Below are positions 38,517 through 50,237 of a DNA stretch of 63,642 nucleotides, in pieces. The notes below the pieces were generated by a model, which saw only the letters and a program-made list of their open reading frames with translations, did no database searches and had not been told where the DNA came from. Origin of the DNA: Alphaproteobacteria bacterium (GTDB lineage Bacteria; Pseudomonadota; Alphaproteobacteria; Thalassobaculales; Thalassobaculaceae); assembly GCA_024742605.1 (NCBI GenBank), contig JANSYC010000016.1:1-63642 (forward strand), written 5' to 3'. A program made the translations under genes and the position numbers. The first letter of the stretch is position 1, and every line of letters begins with the position of its first letter.

Positions 38517-39257
38517 TCATCCGAGCACCTCACCCGCGAGAATCCGCCTTTGGGTACCGTCCGGCTCCAGTATCCGCAAGGCACCATCGTCTCCCAGTCC
38601 CTGGAAGGCACCGTCGATCCGATTATCGCCCAGTTTGACCGACACCGGGCTGCCGATGGCCGGCCCGAGGGCCAGCCAAGCATCCCGCACACGGCTGAAC
38701 CCGTCATCGTCAAGCCAGACATCGCACCACCGATCCAGCGTCCGCAGAATGCGGGTCAGGAGGTCATCCAGGTTCAAGTCCTCGGCCACATAATCGGCAA
38801 GTCGACTTGTCGCACGGTCCGGCAGGTCCGGCTTATGTCCCACATTCACCCCAATGCCCAACAACAAGGCCTTCAAAGCACCAGCGTCGATCACGGCTTC
38901 GGGCAGCAGACCGGCCACCTTTCCACCGGACAGCAGCACATCATTCGGCCATTTCAAGCGAAGCTCCGCGCCGGGTATCAGCGCAGCGAGTGCATCCGCC
39001 AGCACCACGCTCATCAGGAGGGAGCATTCGCCTGCCCGTCGCGCCGGCAGATCCGGGCACAGGACAGCCGTGAAATACAGGTTTCCCGGCGGCGAGGACC
39101 ACGACCGGCCATGACGGCCGTGCCCGCCGATCTGTTCCCGCGCAACAAATACCGTGCGGTCCGCCTCCCCGGTCCGCGCAGCGTCCCGGGCCGGTGTCAT
39201 TGTGCTGCTGACGGAGCCGAGCCGGTGCACGGTCCAGCCGGTGGGATCCAAGGGCAT
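38517..39257 (-). CDS. birA: biotin--[acetyl-CoA-carboxylase] ligase
   Basis: Attaches biotin to carboxylase BCCP. 246 aa of catalytic and SH3-like domains; no N-terminal winged helix, so it is the monofunctional (non-repressor) form. The biotinyl-AMP loop reads G-G-H-G-R-H-G-R-S-W (about 44-53), a variant of G-R-G-R-R-G-R-x-W; W-P-N-D-V-L, K-V-A-G-L-L and G-I-G-V-N-V-G are present. An upstream ATG at 39317 would overlap nuoN by 44 bases; the ATG at 39257 leaves 16 bases and is preferred. Confidence 0.92.
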   Translation of the reverse strand: MPLDPTGWTVHRLGSVSSTMTPARDAARTGEADRTVFVAREQIGGHGRHGRSWSSPPGNLYFTAVLCPDLPARRAGECSLLMSVVLADALAALIPGAELRLKWPNDVLLSGGKVAGLLPEAVIDAGALKALLLGIGVNVGHKPDLPDRATSRLADYVAEDLNLDDLLTRILRTLDRWCDVWLDDDGFSRVRDAWLALGPAIGSPVSVKLGDNRIDGAFQGLGDDGALRILEPDGTQRRILAGEVLG

Positions 39258-39273
39258 CTCGCGCGCGACGCCC

Positions 39274-40728
39274 TCACGCGCCAACGAGACTGATCGCGGC
39301 GACCTTGGCCGCGTCATAGACCGGCGAGATGAACAGCACGAACAGCACCGTCACGACGGCCGAGCCGTACAGGATCACCCTCAGATCCTGTGAGACCGCG
39401 TCGTCCAACGGTTGGGTGGCCTCGTCGAAATACATGATCTTGATGATGCGCAAATAGTAGAAGGCACCAATCACACTGGTCAGGATACCGATCACGGCCA
39501 AGCCGAACAGGCCCGCATCCACTGCAGCCATGAAGACATACCACTTGCCGAAAAAGCCAGCGAGCGGCGGAATGCCCGCCATGGAGAACATGAAGATCAT
39601 CAGGGCGAGAGCCATCATCGGATGGGTCTTAGAGAGCCCCGCCAGATCGCCGATCTCCTCAACCAGGCGGCCGTCCCGCCGCATCGCCAGGATCATCGCG
39701 AAGGTTCCGACATTCATGAAGATATAGGTCGCGAGATACAGCATCACGCCAGTCACACCGGCCTGGTTCCCGGCCGCGATTCCGACCAGCAGGTATCCCA
39801 TGTGCCCGATCGAGCTGTAGGCCATCAGCCGCTTGATATTGGTCTGCACCAAGGCGCCGAGCGCCCCCAGTCCCATCGATGCGATCGACACGAAGACCAA
39901 CACCTGCTGCCAGGATCCGATCAGATCCGCGAACGGGTCCATCATCGCCCGGACGAACAGCGCCAGAGCCGCAATTTTCGGGGCCACCGCGAACAGGGCC
40001 GTGACCGGCGTCGGCGCGCCTTCGTAGACGTCCGGAGTCCACATGTGGAACGGAACCGCCGAGACCTTGAAAGCAAGCCCGGCGATCAGGAACACGATCC
40101 CAATCACCAGCCCCAGCGGAACAACCCCGGTCTGTGCCGCAAACACCGCGGCCAGCCCCGTGAAGCTCGTGGTACCGGCGAAACCGTAGATCATCGAACA
40201 GCCGTAGAGCAGCATGCCGGAGCTCAGTGCGCCCAGGACGAAGTATTTCAGCCCCGCCTCGGTCGCTTTCAGAGTGTCGCGCCGGATCGACGCCATCACA
40301 TAGAGCGACAGGCTCTGCAGTTCGAGCGACATGTAGAGAGACATCAGGTCATTTGCCGACACCATCATCAACATGCCGAGGGTGGCGAACAGGATCAGGA
40401 TCGGAAACTCGAACCGTCCGGCCTGCTCCCGCACCAGATAATCCCGCGACAGCAGAACGGCGAAGGCCGAGCCGATCAGGATCAGGATCTTGGCGAACTG
40501 GGCGAACCCCTCTGACACGAACAGGCCGTAGAACGCCTCTCCGCCGCCGCCCTGGGTGACGACCAGGATCGCGGCAACCGCGAATGTCGCGATCGTCGCG
40601 TAGGACAGGAATCTCAGGCTGCTCTCGCCCCGGAACACGCCGATCATCAGCAGGACCATTCCGGCGATCGCCAGAAAGATCTCGGCCGAGGCCGGCATCA
40701 TCACGGGAAGGCTGGTCACCGCATTCAT
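39274..40728 (-). CDS. nuoN: NADH-quinone oxidoreductase subunit N
   Basis: Antiporter-like proton-pumping membrane subunit of complex I, homologous to NuoL and NuoM. 484 aa with ~14 helices; M-S-L-E-L-Q-S-L-S-L-Y carries the conserved Glu, V-P-F-H-M-W-T-P-D-V-Y-E-G the key helix-7 region, and Y-S-S-I-G-H-M-G-Y the Lys/Ser helix. The start at 40728 follows GGGGGAC, 19 bases from nuoM; an open frame reaches further upstream. Confidence 0.96.
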   Translation of the reverse strand: MNAVTSLPVMMPASAEIFLAIAGMVLLMIGVFRGESSLRFLSYATIATFAVAAILVVTQGGGGEAFYGLFVSEGFAQFAKILILIGSAFAVLLSRDYLVREQAGRFEFPILILFATLGMLMMVSANDLMSLYMSLELQSLSLYVMASIRRDTLKATEAGLKYFVLGALSSGMLLYGCSMIYGFAGTTSFTGLAAVFAAQTGVVPLGLVIGIVFLIAGLAFKVSAVPFHMWTPDVYEGAPTPVTALFAVAPKIAALALFVRAMMDPFADLIGSWQQVLVFVSIASMGLGALGALVQTNIKRLMAYSSIGHMGYLLVGIAAGNQAGVTGVMLYLATYIFMNVGTFAMILAMRRDGRLVEEIGDLAGLSKTHPMMALALMIFMFSMAGIPPLAGFFGKWYVFMAAVDAGLFGLAVIGILTSVIGAFYYLRIIKIMYFDEATQPLDDAVSQDLRVILYGSAVVTVLFVLFISPVYDAAKVAAISLVGA

Positions 40729-40747
40729 ATCCGTATGTCCCCCCAAC

Positions 40748-42265
40748 TCATTTGGCGGCGAGAGCGGGGCCGGCGGCCTCACCCAACGCAACCGTGTAGT
40801 TGGTGATCAGGTTGTCGACCGACACCGCCATCAGGTCGAGGAAGGTGGACGGATAGATCCCCATCCAAAACACCAGAATCAGAAGCGGCGCGAAGATCGC
40901 GATTTCCCGTCGGTTCAAATCCACCAGCGCTTTCAGGCTGTCCTTTTCAAGCGCCCCGAAGATCACCCGGCGGTAGAGATACAGCATGTAGGCCGCACCC
41001 AGGATCAGGCCGGTCGCGGTCAAGGCCGCCAGCCACGTGCTGGCCTGAAACGCACCGACAAGAATCAGGATCTCGCCGACGAACCCGGAGGTGCCCGGCA
41101 GGCCGACCGAGGCCATCATGAAGACCATGAACACCAGCGCATAGCGCGGCATGTTGTTCGCAAGACCTCCATAGGCATCGATCTCACGGGTGTGCATCCG
41201 GTCGTAAACCACGCCCACGCAGAGGAAGAGCGCGCCGGAGACGATGCCGTGCGACAGCATCTGAAAGATCGAGCCCTCGACGCCTTGGGTGGTCATGGTG
41301 AACATGCCGATCGTCACGAAGCCCATATGGGCGATCGAGGAGTAGGCGATCAGCTTCTTCATGTCCTTCTGCACCAGCGCCACCAGCGAGGTGTAGATCA
41401 CCGCGACCACGCTGAGCCCGAAGATCAGCGGCGCGAAATAGGCCGACGCGTCCGGGAACATCGGGATCGAGAACCGCAGGAACCCATAGCCGCCCATCTT
41501 CAGGAGCACGCCCGCCAGGATCACCGACCCCGCCGTCGGTGCCTCCACATGGGCATCCGGCAACCAAGTGTGCACCGGCCACATCGGCACCTTGACGGCA
41601 AAGGATGCGAAGAAGGCGAGCCAGAGCCAGAACTGAAGATCGGGCGAGAAGCCCGCTTCCATCAGCCTCGGAATATCCGTGGTACCGGCGATCCCGTACA
41701 TGGTCAGGATCGCGACCAGCATCAGGACCGAACCTGTCAGCGTGTAGAGGAAAAACTTGAAGGCAGCATAGACCCGGTTCGCCCCGCCCCAGACCCCGAT
41801 GATCAGGAACATCGGGATCAGCACGCCTTCGAAGAAAACGTAGAACAGCAGAATGTCGAGCGACACGAACATGCCGACCATCATGGTCTCGAGGACCAGG
41901 AAGGCGATCATGTATTCCCGGACCCGGGTCTTGATGGCGTCCCAGGACGCCAGAATGCAGATCGGTGTCAGGAAGGTCGACAGCAGCACGAACCACATCG
42001 AAATGCCGTCCACGCCCACATGATACGAGATCGACGAGCCGGGGATCCATTCGATCCGCTTGACCAACTGGAAATCGGCCGTGGTGGCGTCGAAATTCAC
42101 CCAGATCAGCAGCGACAACAGGAATACGCATCCCGTGGTCAGCAGCGCCATCTGTTTGGCTGCCGTGGACGCCTCTTCCTCGTCACCCCGGGTGGTGATC
42201 AGAATAAAGCCAACACCCACTAAAGGCAGGAAGGTGACCAGGGTTAGGAGCCAATCCTCCAACAT
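40748..42265 (-). CDS. nuoM: NADH-quinone oxidoreductase subunit M
   Basis: Proton-pumping antiporter-like subunit of complex I, 505 aa, ~14 helices. Recognised by [14 protein letters not shown] (conserved Glu), [19 protein letters not shown] and [10 protein letters not shown]. Start ATG 42265, six bases after nuoL. Confidence 0.97.
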   Translation of the reverse strand: MLEDWLLTLVTFLPLVGVGFILITTRGDEEEASTAAKQMALLTTGCVFLLSLLIWVNFDATTADFQLVKRIEWIPGSSISYHVGVDGISMWFVLLSTFLTPICILASWDAIKTRVREYMIAFLVLETMMVGMFVSLDILLFYVFFEGVLIPMFLIIGVWGGANRVYAAFKFFLYTLTGSVLMLVAILTMYGIAGTTDIPRLMEAGFSPDLQFWLWLAFFASFAVKVPMWPVHTWLPDAHVEAPTAGSVILAGVLLKMGGYGFLRFSIPMFPDASAYFAPLIFGLSVVAVIYTSLVALVQKDMKKLIAYSSIAHMGFVTIGMFTMTTQGVEGSIFQMLSHGIVSGALFLCVGVVYDRMHTREIDAYGGLANNMPRYALVFMVFMMASVGLPGTSGFVGEILILVGAFQASTWLAALTATGLILGAAYMLYLYRRVIFGALEKDSLKALVDLNRREIAIFAPLLILVFWMGIYPSTFLDLMAVSVDNLITNYTVALGEAAGPALAAK

Positions 42266-42271
42266 CTCGCG

Positions 42272-44209
42272 TCACCCTCCAAATACGATGTACCAGCTGA
42301 TGAGGGCCGAAACCCCGATCAGCATGGCGAATGCGTAATGATAGACGTAGCCGGACTGCAGGGCGCTGGCCCGTCCCGCCAGGGCCCGCGCCATGGACGC
42401 GATACCATCCGGACCGAACCCGTCAATGAACGACTGGTCGCCGTGGCGCCAGAAAATCTGCCCCAGCTGCCAGGACCGTTTCACGAACAGCCAGTCATAG
42501 GCCTCGTCGAAATACCATTTGTTCAACAGGAACAGATACAGCGGGCGCACGGCCTTGGCGGTTGCCGCCGGAATGCCGGGCCGCAGGACATACGCCAGGG
42601 TCGCAACCCCGATACCGATCAGCCCCATGACAAACGGCAGAAGCTTGACCCAGGTAGGCACGTGGTGGGCCATCTCGAGGATGTTCTCACCGCCTTCTCG
42701 GGCCAGCATCAGGATGCTCGCGCCCCAGAATGCTGCCTCGCCGTCGCCGACGAAATGCTCATAACCGACAAAACCGCTGAAGATCGCACCGATCGCCAGC
42801 ACCACCAGCGGGCCCATCATGACCGGCGGGCTCTCATGGGCGTGGTCGAACGTGTGCTGATCCATCCGCGGTGTGCCGTGGAAGGTCAGGTACAACAGTC
42901 GCCAGCTGTAGAATGCCGTCAGGACAGCAGCCGCGATGCCCATCCAGAACGCGAAGGTTCCCACGGCACTATGCGCGCCGAACGCCGCCTCCAGCATGAT
43001 GTCCTTGGAGTAGTAGCCTGCGAAGAACGGAATACCGGCCAAGGCCAGGCTGCCGATCCACATCATCGCATAGGTGTAGGGTATCTTGCGCCACAGGCCG
43101 CCCATGTTCCGCATGTCCTGCTCGTCATGGATCGCATGGATCACCGAGCCGGCCGAGAGGAACAGCAAGGCCTTGAAGAAGGCGTGGGTCATCAGATGGA
43201 AGATCGCCGCCGGATAAGCCCCCACGCCTAGCGCGAAGAACATGTACCCGAGCTGAGAACAGGTCGAATAGGCGATCACACGTTTGATGTCGGTCTGACA
43301 GACACCGATGGTCGCGGCGAAGAACGCGGTCAGGGCGCCTACCACCGTCACCACTTCAAGGGCGGTCGGCGCGTACTCCATCATCGGCGACATCCGAGCC
43401 ACCAGGAACACCCCGGCGGTCACCATCGTCGCGGCGTGAATGAGGGCCGAGACCGGTGTCGGGCCTTCCATGGCGTCCGGAAGCCAGGTGTGCAGGCCGA
43501 GCTGTGCAGATTTGCCCATGGCGCCGATGAACAGCAGGATCGAGACAATGGTAAGCGCGTCCCACTGAAAGCCCAGGAACTCCATGGTCTGACCGGCGAC
43601 ATCGGGGGCTGCCGCGAAGATCACGTCGAACTGCACGCTGTCGAACAGCATGTAGACGCCGAAAATCCCGAGCGCGAAGCCGAAATCGCCGACCCGGTTC
43701 ACCACGAATGCCTTGATCGAAGCCGCGTTCGCCGTGGGCTTGTGAAACCAGAACCCGATCAGCAGATAGGAGGCCAGACCGACCCCCTCCCAGCCGAAGA
43801 ACAGCTGCACCAGATTGTCAGCGGTGACCAGCATGAGCATCGCGAAGGTGAACAGCGACAGATAGGCCATGAACCGGGGCTTGGAGGCGTCGTGGCTCAT
43901 GTAGCCGACCGAATAGACGTGCACGCAGGTCGACACCACGGTGACCACGATCACCATGACCGCCGTCAGAGTGTCGAACCGCAGCGCCCAGTCCACCTCG
44001 AAGGTCCCGGAACTGATCCAGTTCATCAGACGGACCGTGCGCGGCTCTCCACCCAATGCCACCTCGATGAAGGCGATGACGCCGAGGATCGCCGAGATGC
44101 CCATGGCGCCGCAGGTCACGATCTGCGCTCCACGATCCCCGATCTGGCGCCCAAAGAACCCAGCAATGATCGCGCCCAGCAACGGCAGGAAGACGATGGC
44201 TGTAAGCAT
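42272..44209 (-). CDS. nuoL: NADH-quinone oxidoreductase subunit L
   Basis: Largest antiporter-like subunit of complex I, 645 aa, ~16 helices including the C-terminal lateral helix that runs along NuoM and NuoN. G-W-E-G-V-G-L-A-S-Y-L-L-I-G-F, L-H-T-W-L-P-D-A-M-E-G-P-T-P-V-S-A-L-I-H and A-Y-S-T-C-S-Q-L-G-Y-M are diagnostic. Start ATG 44209, six bases after nuoK. Confidence 0.97.
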   Translation of the reverse strand: MLTAIVFLPLLGAIIAGFFGRQIGDRGAQIVTCGAMGISAILGVIAFIEVALGGEPRTVRLMNWISSGTFEVDWALRFDTLTAVMVIVVTVVSTCVHVYSVGYMSHDASKPRFMAYLSLFTFAMLMLVTADNLVQLFFGWEGVGLASYLLIGFWFHKPTANAASIKAFVVNRVGDFGFALGIFGVYMLFDSVQFDVIFAAAPDVAGQTMEFLGFQWDALTIVSILLFIGAMGKSAQLGLHTWLPDAMEGPTPVSALIHAATMVTAGVFLVARMSPMMEYAPTALEVVTVVGALTAFFAATIGVCQTDIKRVIAYSTCSQLGYMFFALGVGAYPAAIFHLMTHAFFKALLFLSAGSVIHAIHDEQDMRNMGGLWRKIPYTYAMMWIGSLALAGIPFFAGYYSKDIMLEAAFGAHSAVGTFAFWMGIAAAVLTAFYSWRLLYLTFHGTPRMDQHTFDHAHESPPVMMGPLVVLAIGAIFSGFVGYEHFVGDGEAAFWGASILMLAREGGENILEMAHHVPTWVKLLPFVMGLIGIGVATLAYVLRPGIPAATAKAVRPLYLFLLNKWYFDEAYDWLFVKRSWQLGQIFWRHGDQSFIDGFGPDGIASMARALAGRASALQSGYVYHYAFAMLIGVSALISWYIVFGG

Positions 44210-44215
44210 CCTCCC

Positions 44216-44524
44216 TTACCCCTTCATCAGGTTGATGTCCTCAACCGCGATCGAGCCGCGGTTTCGGAAGTAGACGACCAGAATAGCGAGACCGATGGCG
44301 GCCTCGGCGGCGGCGACCGTCAGGATGAACAGAGCGAAGACCTGCCCCGTCAGATCGCCCAGAAAGGACGAAAATGCCACCAGATTGATGTTGACCGCCA
44401 GCAGCATGAGCTCGATCGACATCAGGATGATGATGACGTTCTTGCGGTTCAGGAAGATCCCGAAAATCCCGAGCGTGAACAGGATCGCCGCGACCGTCAG
44501 GTAATGTCCCAGACCGATTTCCAT
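44216..44524 (-). CDS. nuoK: NADH-quinone oxidoreductase subunit K
   Basis: Three-helix membrane subunit of complex I; the start at 44524 gives the canonical 102 aa M-E-I-G-L-G-H-Y-L. Conserved membrane glutamates are in [11 protein letters not shown] and [12 protein letters not shown] codons at 44542 and 44539 (the latter overlapping the nuoJ stop) would add up to six residues. Confidence 0.95.
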   Translation of the reverse strand: MEIGLGHYLTVAAILFTLGIFGIFLNRKNVIIILMSIELMLLAVNINLVAFSSFLGDLTGQVFALFILTVAAAEAAIGLAILVVYFRNRGSIAVEDINLMKG

Positions 44525-44538
44525 GGCCCCGATCTCCA

Positions 44539-45150
44539 TCACACGCCTCCCCCGCGGCCGACCTTCACAACTTCGACGACATCTTCGGGACGGCGCGCGT
44601 TCTGCTCATCGACCGACTGCCGCTTCACGTCCGAACGCGAGCGGAGCGTCAGCACGATCGCACCGATCATCGCAACCAGCAGAATCAAGCCTGCCGTCTG
44701 GAACAGGTAGACGTAGTGGGTATAGATCAGAGCGCCCAAGGCGTGGGTGTTGGTGACCTCGTTCATCGGCGGGATTGGGGTGATTGAGCTGTCCGCCGTC
44801 ACCGGAATGACCGTCCAAGCGCCGACCGCCAAGAAAATCTCCGCAAGCAGCACCAAGCCGATCGCCGCACCGATTGGAAGGTACCGTGCGAAGCCTTGCC
44901 GCAATTCGACGAAGTTGATGTCCAGCATCATCACCACGAACAGGAACAGCACGGCGACCGCGCCCACATAGACCACGATCAGGATCATCGCCAGGAACTC
45001 GGCTCCCAAGAGCACGAACAGAGCGGCCGCGTTGAAGAAGGCCAGGATCAGGAACAACACGGAATGCACCGGGTTCCGCGAACTGATCACCATCACGCCG
45101 GAGGCGACGGTCACCGCCGCGAACAGATAGAAGGCCAGCGCTTGTATCAT
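44539..45150 (-). CDS. nuoJ: NADH-quinone oxidoreductase subunit J
   Basis: Five-helix membrane subunit of complex I, 203 aa. The helix-3 pi-bulge segment [17 protein letters not shown] and the N-terminal [19 protein letters not shown] match the family. It starts 83 bases after nuoI, the widest gap inside the operon, where a GC-rich run is followed by the GGGGGAT ribosome site. Confidence 0.96.
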   Translation of the reverse strand: MIQALAFYLFAAVTVASGVMVISSRNPVHSVLFLILAFFNAAALFVLLGAEFLAMILIVVYVGAVAVLFLFVVMMLDINFVELRQGFARYLPIGAAIGLVLLAEIFLAVGAWTVIPVTADSSITPIPPMNEVTNTHALGALIYTHYVYLFQTAGLILLVAMIGAIVLTLRSRSDVKRQSVDEQNARRPEDVVEVVKVGRGGGV

Positions 45151-45233
45151 TCAATCCCCCCCGGGTTATCCCCGGAATTTCGCACAAAACTCAATTTTAC
45201 TCGTGCGTTCTCTGTCGACCTTAAAGCACAGTT

Positions 45234-45722
45234 TTAGCGATATGGTGCATCCGCCGCCAGATTGTGGCTGATCTCGCCTTCCCACCGGTCTCCGTTCTCG
45301 AGCAGCTTGTCCTTGTTGTAGAACAGCTCCTCCCGGGTCTCGGTCGCGAACTCGAAATTCGGCCCCTCAACAATCGCATCCACCGGACACGCCTCCTGGC
45401 AGAAGCCACAGTAAATGCACTTGGTCATGTCGATATCGTAGCGGGTGGTCCGACGCGAGCCATCGTCCCGGGGCTCCGCCTCGATCGTGATCGCCTGAGC
45501 CGGACAGACCGCCTCACATAGCTTGCAGGCAATGCAGCGCTCTTCCCCATTCGGATACCGCCGCAGGGCATGCTCACCCCGGAACCGGGGGCTGATCGGC
45601 CCCTTCTCATAGGGATAGTTGATCGTCACCTTAGGCTTGAAGAAGTACTTCAAGGTCAGGCTCATTCCCGAAACCAACTCACCCAATAGAAGGCGACGGG
45701 GAGAAAACGCGGACGCAGCCAT
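45234..45722 (-). CDS. nuoI: NADH-quinone oxidoreductase subunit I
   Basis: Peripheral-arm ferredoxin-like subunit with two [4Fe-4S] clusters (N6a, N6b): [12 protein letters not shown] and [12 protein letters not shown]. 162 aa with the amphipathic N-terminal helix. Start ATG 45722, 50 bases after nuoH. Confidence 0.97.
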   Translation of the reverse strand: MAASAFSPRRLLLGELVSGMSLTLKYFFKPKVTINYPYEKGPISPRFRGEHALRRYPNGEERCIACKLCEAVCPAQAITIEAEPRDDGSRRTTRYDIDMTKCIYCGFCQEACPVDAIVEGPNFEFATETREELFYNKDKLLENGDRWEGEISHNLAADAPYR

Positions 45723-45772
45723 GTCTTACACCTCCAAGGGGGGTTGGTCGGGAAAAGCGGTCGGAAATCGGA

Positions 45773-46780
45773 TCATGCCGGCACCAGACCAAAGGTCACA
45801 AGGACGCCCGCCGTCAGAACCACCCAGAACAGCGACAGCGGCAGAAACACTTTCCAGCCCAGCCGCATGAGCTGGTCATAGCGGTAGCGCGGCATGGTCG
45901 CTCGGACCCACAGGAAGAAGAACAGCACGAACGCGATCTTCAGGAAGAACCAGATCGGCCCCGGAATCCAGTTGAGCGGGGCGATGTCGATCGGCGGCAA
46001 CCAGCCGCCGAGGAACAGGACCGCCGTGATCGCGCTCATCAGGATCATGTTGGCGTATTCGCCCAGGAAGAAGAGCGCGAAGCTCATCGAGGAATACTCG
46101 ACGAAATAGCCTGCCACCAATTCCGACTCACCTTCCGGCAGATCGAACGGCGCCCGGTTGGTCTCCGCCAAGACCGAGATGAAGAACACCACGAACATCG
46201 GGAACAGCGGGATAGCGAACCAGACCGTCTTCTGCGCCATCACGATGTCGGACAGGTTCAGCGAGCCGACACACAGCAGCACCGAGATGATCACGAAGCC
46301 CAACGAGACCTCGTAGGAGACCATCTGCGCGGCGGAGCGGAGCGCCCCCAGGAATGCGTATTTCGAGTTCGACGCCCAGCCGGCCATGATCACGCCGTAG
46401 ACGCCCAGCGAGCTGATCGCGAACAGATACAGCACCCCCACATTGATATCAGCCAGAACCATGCCGTCATCGAATGGGATCACCGCCCAGGCGATCAGGC
46501 TGAGAATGAAGGTCAGCATCGGCGCCAGAATGAAGATCAGCTTGTTCGCGCCGGCCGGCAGGATCGTCTCTTTGGCCAGCAGCTTGATCCCGTCCGCGAA
46601 CGGTTGCAGCAGGCCGAAGGGACCGACCACGTTCGGTCCCTTTCGGAGCTGGATGGCCCCGATCACCTTGCGCTCCGCATAGGTCAGATAAGCGACGGCA
46701 ACCAGCAACGGGACCACAATCGCCAGGATCTGGGCGACGATGATCACGCCGGACAAGATATAGGGATCGATTGCACTCAT
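45773..46780 (-). CDS. nuoH: NADH-quinone oxidoreductase subunit H
   Basis: Membrane subunit forming much of the quinone chamber, 335 aa, ~8 helices. [18 protein letters not shown] and [16 protein letters not shown] are the Q-site signatures. The start at 46780 overlaps the nuoG stop (ATGA); a longer open frame upstream is nuoG out of frame. Confidence 0.97.
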   Translation of the reverse strand: MSAIDPYILSGVIIVAQILAIVVPLLVAVAYLTYAERKVIGAIQLRKGPNVVGPFGLLQPFADGIKLLAKETILPAGANKLIFILAPMLTFILSLIAWAVIPFDDGMVLADINVGVLYLFAISSLGVYGVIMAGWASNSKYAFLGALRSAAQMVSYEVSLGFVIISVLLCVGSLNLSDIVMAQKTVWFAIPLFPMFVVFFISVLAETNRAPFDLPEGESELVAGYFVEYSSMSFALFFLGEYANMILMSAITAVLFLGGWLPPIDIAPLNWIPGPIWFFLKIAFVLFFFLWVRATMPRYRYDQLMRLGWKVFLPLSLFWVVLTAGVLVTFGLVPA

Positions 46781-48912
46781 GATGCGGCCGCCTTGCGCTT
46801 CGGCACAACGAAGTCCTCTGTGCACGCTGCCATGGTGGCCGAGGACCGGCTGATCGGGTCGGTCATATAGAAGTTTTCGATCGGCGAGGCAAACGGCACC
46901 GTGTCGTCCATCTTGCCGTCCGTTAGGCTCATTTCCACGAACGCGGACCAGTCGGCGGATTCGGTGACGTCGAGCCCGGTGAACACCGGATGCGCCTTGT
47001 TCAGCGCCATCCGCAGATCCTCGAGCGTGTCATAAGGCAAGGTCTGTCCCAGAACATTGGAGAGCGCCCGCAGAATCTTCCAGTCCGCCCGGGCCTCCCC
47101 AGGCGGGAACGCCGCTCCGACACCGAGCTGAACCCGGCCCTCGGTGTTGACGTACAATCCGTCCTTCTCGGTATAGGCGGCGCCGGGCAGGACGACGTCC
47201 GCCGCCTGTGCGCCGATATCGCCATGATGCCCCTGGTAGACCACGAAGCAGTTCGGGAAGGCTTTGGCCTCGATCTCGTCGGCGGCCAGCAGATAGAGAA
47301 ACTTAACCCCACCTGACTTCGCGGCCTTCAGAATAGCCTCCACGTCCTTGCCGCCTTCGCCCGGCACGAAGCCGAGATCCAGACCGGCGACCCGGGCAGC
47401 CGCTGTGTGCAATACATTGAATCCGTTCCACGCCGGTGTGACCGTAACGGTCGGCTCGGCGCCGTCCTCGCCCGGCGTTTCGGTGCGGCTTTCGTCATAG
47501 ACCATGCCGGTCTGCTCTGCGATGGCCTGGCAGGTGGCCAAAACCGCCTCCCCATCCGCCCGGCTCAGCGCCCCCTGTCCGACGATCAGCATCGGAGCCT
47601 TCGCGTCTTTCAGGACCTGGGTAAAGGCATGTTCGCCGGAGGCAATTTCCGCCAGAGTCTGCGGGCCCGCGCCGAGGTAGTCATAGTCGTAGGTCAGATC
47701 CAGACGTTCACCGACGACGCCGATCTTGATCGGCTTGCGCATCCAGGTCTTGCGAATGCGAGCATTGACCAGAGCCGCTTCCCATCGCGGGTTTGATCCG
47801 ACAATCAGCAGCGCATCGGCGCGTTCGATCCCGGCGATGGTGGTGTTGAAAATATAGCCGGCGCGGGCGCCCGCCTGAAGCTTGGTGCCGTCCTGACGGC
47901 AATCCGTATTGGGCGAGCCCAACGCCGTCATCAGCGATTTCAGCGCAAACATCGATTCTGCGTCGACCATGTCCCCCGCGATCGCGGCCATCTGCTTGCC
48001 GCTCACCTCTTTCACGTTCGAGGCGATCGTGGCGAACGCTTGATCCCAGCTTGCCGGCTTTAGCTTGCCATCGGCACCGCGCACGTAGGGTCGATCAAGC
48101 CGCTGACGCTTTAGGCCATCACAGGCGTAGCGGGTCTTGTCCGAGATCCATTCCTCGTTGATGTCCTCATGCAGCCGCGGCAGCACCCGCAGGACTTCGG
48201 AGCCGCGCGCATCGACCCGGATGTTGGAGCCGACCGCGTCCATCACGTCGACGGTCTCGGTCTTCTTCAGCTCCCAGGGGCGCGCCACGAAGGCATAGGG
48301 CTTCGAGGTCAGCGCACCCACCGGACACAGGTCGATGACATTTGCCGACAACTCGCTGTCCAGCGCCTTCTCAAGATAGGTCGTGATCTCGGCGTTCTCG
48401 CCACGGTTCAGCATGCCCATATCGGTCACGCCGGCGATCTCGGTCGAGAACCGGACACAGCGGGTGCAATGAATGCAGCGGGTCATGATGGTCTTGACCA
48501 AGGGCCCCATATGCTTGTCGGCCACCGCGCGCTTGTTCTCGGTGTAGCGCGTCGAGTGATAGCCATAGCCCATCGCCTGGTCCTGGAGATCACACTCGCC
48601 GCCCTGATCGCAGATCGGACAATCCAGCGGGTGATTGATCAGCAGGAACTCCATCGTGCCCTTCTGGGCCTTCCGGGCGAGTTCGGACTTGGTATGCACC
48701 ACCTGACCGTCTCCGGCCGGAAAGGCACAGGAAGCGACCGGCTTCGGCGCCTTCTCGACCTCGACCAGACACATCCGGCAGTTTCCGGCGATGGACAGTC
48801 TGTCATGGTAACAGAACCGCGGAACCTCCGCCCCGGCGGCCTCGCAGGCCTGCAGCAGGGTGGAGCCGGCCGGAACCTCGACCTCAACTCCGTCGACCGT
48901 CAGCTTGGGCAT
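46777..48912 (-). CDS. nuoG: NADH-quinone oxidoreductase subunit G
   Basis: Large iron-sulfur subunit of complex I, 711 aa. N-terminal [2Fe-2S] ([15 protein letters not shown]), His-ligated N5 and [4Fe-4S] N4 regions ([14 protein letters not shown] and [10 protein letters not shown]), then a molybdopterin-oxidoreductase-like domain without cofactor. The start at 48912 gives M-P-K-L-T-V-D-G; 14 bases after nuoF. C-terminal tail is Lys/Ala-rich. Confidence 0.96.
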   Translation of the reverse strand: MPKLTVDGVEVEVPAGSTLLQACEAAGAEVPRFCYHDRLSIAGNCRMCLVEVEKAPKPVASCAFPAGDGQVVHTKSELARKAQKGTMEFLLINHPLDCPICDQGGECDLQDQAMGYGYHSTRYTENKRAVADKHMGPLVKTIMTRCIHCTRCVRFSTEIAGVTDMGMLNRGENAEITTYLEKALDSELSANVIDLCPVGALTSKPYAFVARPWELKKTETVDVMDAVGSNIRVDARGSEVLRVLPRLHEDINEEWISDKTRYACDGLKRQRLDRPYVRGADGKLKPASWDQAFATIASNVKEVSGKQMAAIAGDMVDAESMFALKSLMTALGSPNTDCRQDGTKLQAGARAGYIFNTTIAGIERADALLIVGSNPRWEAALVNARIRKTWMRKPIKIGVVGERLDLTYDYDYLGAGPQTLAEIASGEHAFTQVLKDAKAPMLIVGQGALSRADGEAVLATCQAIAEQTGMVYDESRTETPGEDGAEPTVTVTPAWNGFNVLHTAAARVAGLDLGFVPGEGGKDVEAILKAAKSGGVKFLYLLAADEIEAKAFPNCFVVYQGHHGDIGAQAADVVLPGAAYTEKDGLYVNTEGRVQLGVGAAFPPGEARADWKILRALSNVLGQTLPYDTLEDLRMALNKAHPVFTGLDVTESADWSAFVEMSLTDGKMDDTVPFASPIENFYMTDPISRSSATMAACTEDFVVPKRKAAAS

Positions 48913-48926
48913 TGTTTCTGCTCCCC

Positions 48927-50237
48927 TTACTCGGCTGCAACGGAGGCGGGCGTCTCGAACACCGGCGCACCCGACTTGCGGGCCGCAATGCGACGCTCCA
49001 TCTCCGGACGGAAATGACGGATCAGCCCCTGGATCGGCCACGCGGCCGCATCGCCCAGCGCGCAGATCGTATGACCTTCAACCTGGCGGGTAACCTCTTC
49101 CAAGGTGTCGATCTCTTCTGGCTCGGCCTCGCCGCGCACCATGCGTTCCATGACGCGCCACATCCAGCCCGTGCCCTCCCGGCATGGCGTGCACTGCCCG
49201 CAGCTCTCGTGCTTGTAGAACGCACTCAGCCGCGCGATCGCCTTCACCACGTCGGTTTCCTTGTTCATCACGATAACCGCCGCAGTTCCCAGGCCCGACC
49301 GGACCTCGCGCAACGAGTCAAAGTCCATCAGGATGTCGTCGCAGGTTGCCTTCGGCATCAATGGAACCGAAGAGCCCCCGGGAATCACGGCCAGCAGATT
49401 GTCCCAACCGCCGATGACGCCTCCACAATGCTTCTCCAGCAGTTCCTTGAGCGGAATGCCGAGTTCTTCCTCCACATTGCAGGGATTGTTCACGTGACCC
49501 GAGATGCAGAACAGCTTGGTGCCCGTGTTCTTCGGACGACCGATGCCCGCGAACCACTCGGCCCCGCGCCGCACAATCGTCGGTGCGACCGCAATCGACT
49601 CGACATTGTTCACCGTGGTCGGACAGCCGTACAGCCCGACACCAGCCGGAAACGGTGGCTTCAGGCGCGGCTGGCCTTTCTTGCCCTCGAGGCTTTCTAA
49701 AAGGGCCGTCTCCTCGCCGCAGATATAGGCGCCGGCGCCGCGGTGCAGGAATACATCAAAGTCGTACCCGGACCCGCAGGCGTTCTTGCCGATCAAACCC
49801 GCCTCATAGGCCTCCTCGATCGCATGCTGCAGGTGCAGGGCCTCGTTATAGAACTCGCCCCGGATGTAGATATAGGCGGCCTCGGCGCGCATCGCGAAAC
49901 CGGCGACCAGACACCCTTCGACGAGCTTATGGGGCTCGTGCCGGATGATTTCACGGTCCTTGCAGGTTCCCGGCTCGGATTCGTCCGCGTTCACCACGAG
50001 ATAATGCGGCTTTCCGGTGTTCTGCTTGGGCATGAACGACCATTTCAGCCCGGTCGGGAAGCCCGCCCCGCCACGGCCGCGCAACCCCGACGCCTTGACG
50101 ATCTCGACCACGTCTTCCGGGGTCTTCGTAAGAATGTCCTTGGTATTGGACCAGTCACCGCGTTTGCGCGCGCCTGCCAGCTTCCAATCGAACCAACCAT
50201 AGAGATTGGTGAAGATACGATCCTCGTCCCTCAGCAT
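48927..50237 (-). CDS. nuoF: NADH-quinone oxidoreductase subunit F
   Basis: NADH- and FMN-binding subunit carrying [4Fe-4S] N3. [13 protein letters not shown] (NADH), [14 protein letters not shown] (FMN), and [12 protein letters not shown] (cluster) are present. 436 aa from the ATG at 50237, which shares one base with the nuoE stop (TGATG). Confidence 0.97.
   Translation of the reverse strand: MLRDEDRIFTNLYGWFDWKLAGARKRGDWSNTKDILTKTPEDVVEIVKASGLRGRGGAGFPTGLKWSFMPKQNTGKPHYLVVNADESEPGTCKDREIIRHEPHKLVEGCLVAGFAMRAEAAYIYIRGEFYNEALHLQHAIEEAYEAGLIGKNACGSGYDFDVFLHRGAGAYICGEETALLESLEGKKGQPRLKPPFPAGVGLYGCPTTVNNVESIAVAPTIVRRGAEWFAGIGRPKNTGTKLFCISGHVNNPCNVEEELGIPLKELLEKHCGGVIGGWDNLLAVIPGGSSVPLMPKATCDDILMDFDSLREVRSGLGTAAVIVMNKETDVVKAIARLSAFYKHESCGQCTPCREGTGWMWRVMERMVRGEAEPEEIDTLEEVTRQVEGHTICALGDAAAWPIQGLIRHFRPEMERRIAARKSGAPVFETPASVAAE

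Noticed and set aside
43436-44710. Long plus-strand open frame opposite nuoL/nuoK
   Set aside because: Antisense shadow of two certain genes.
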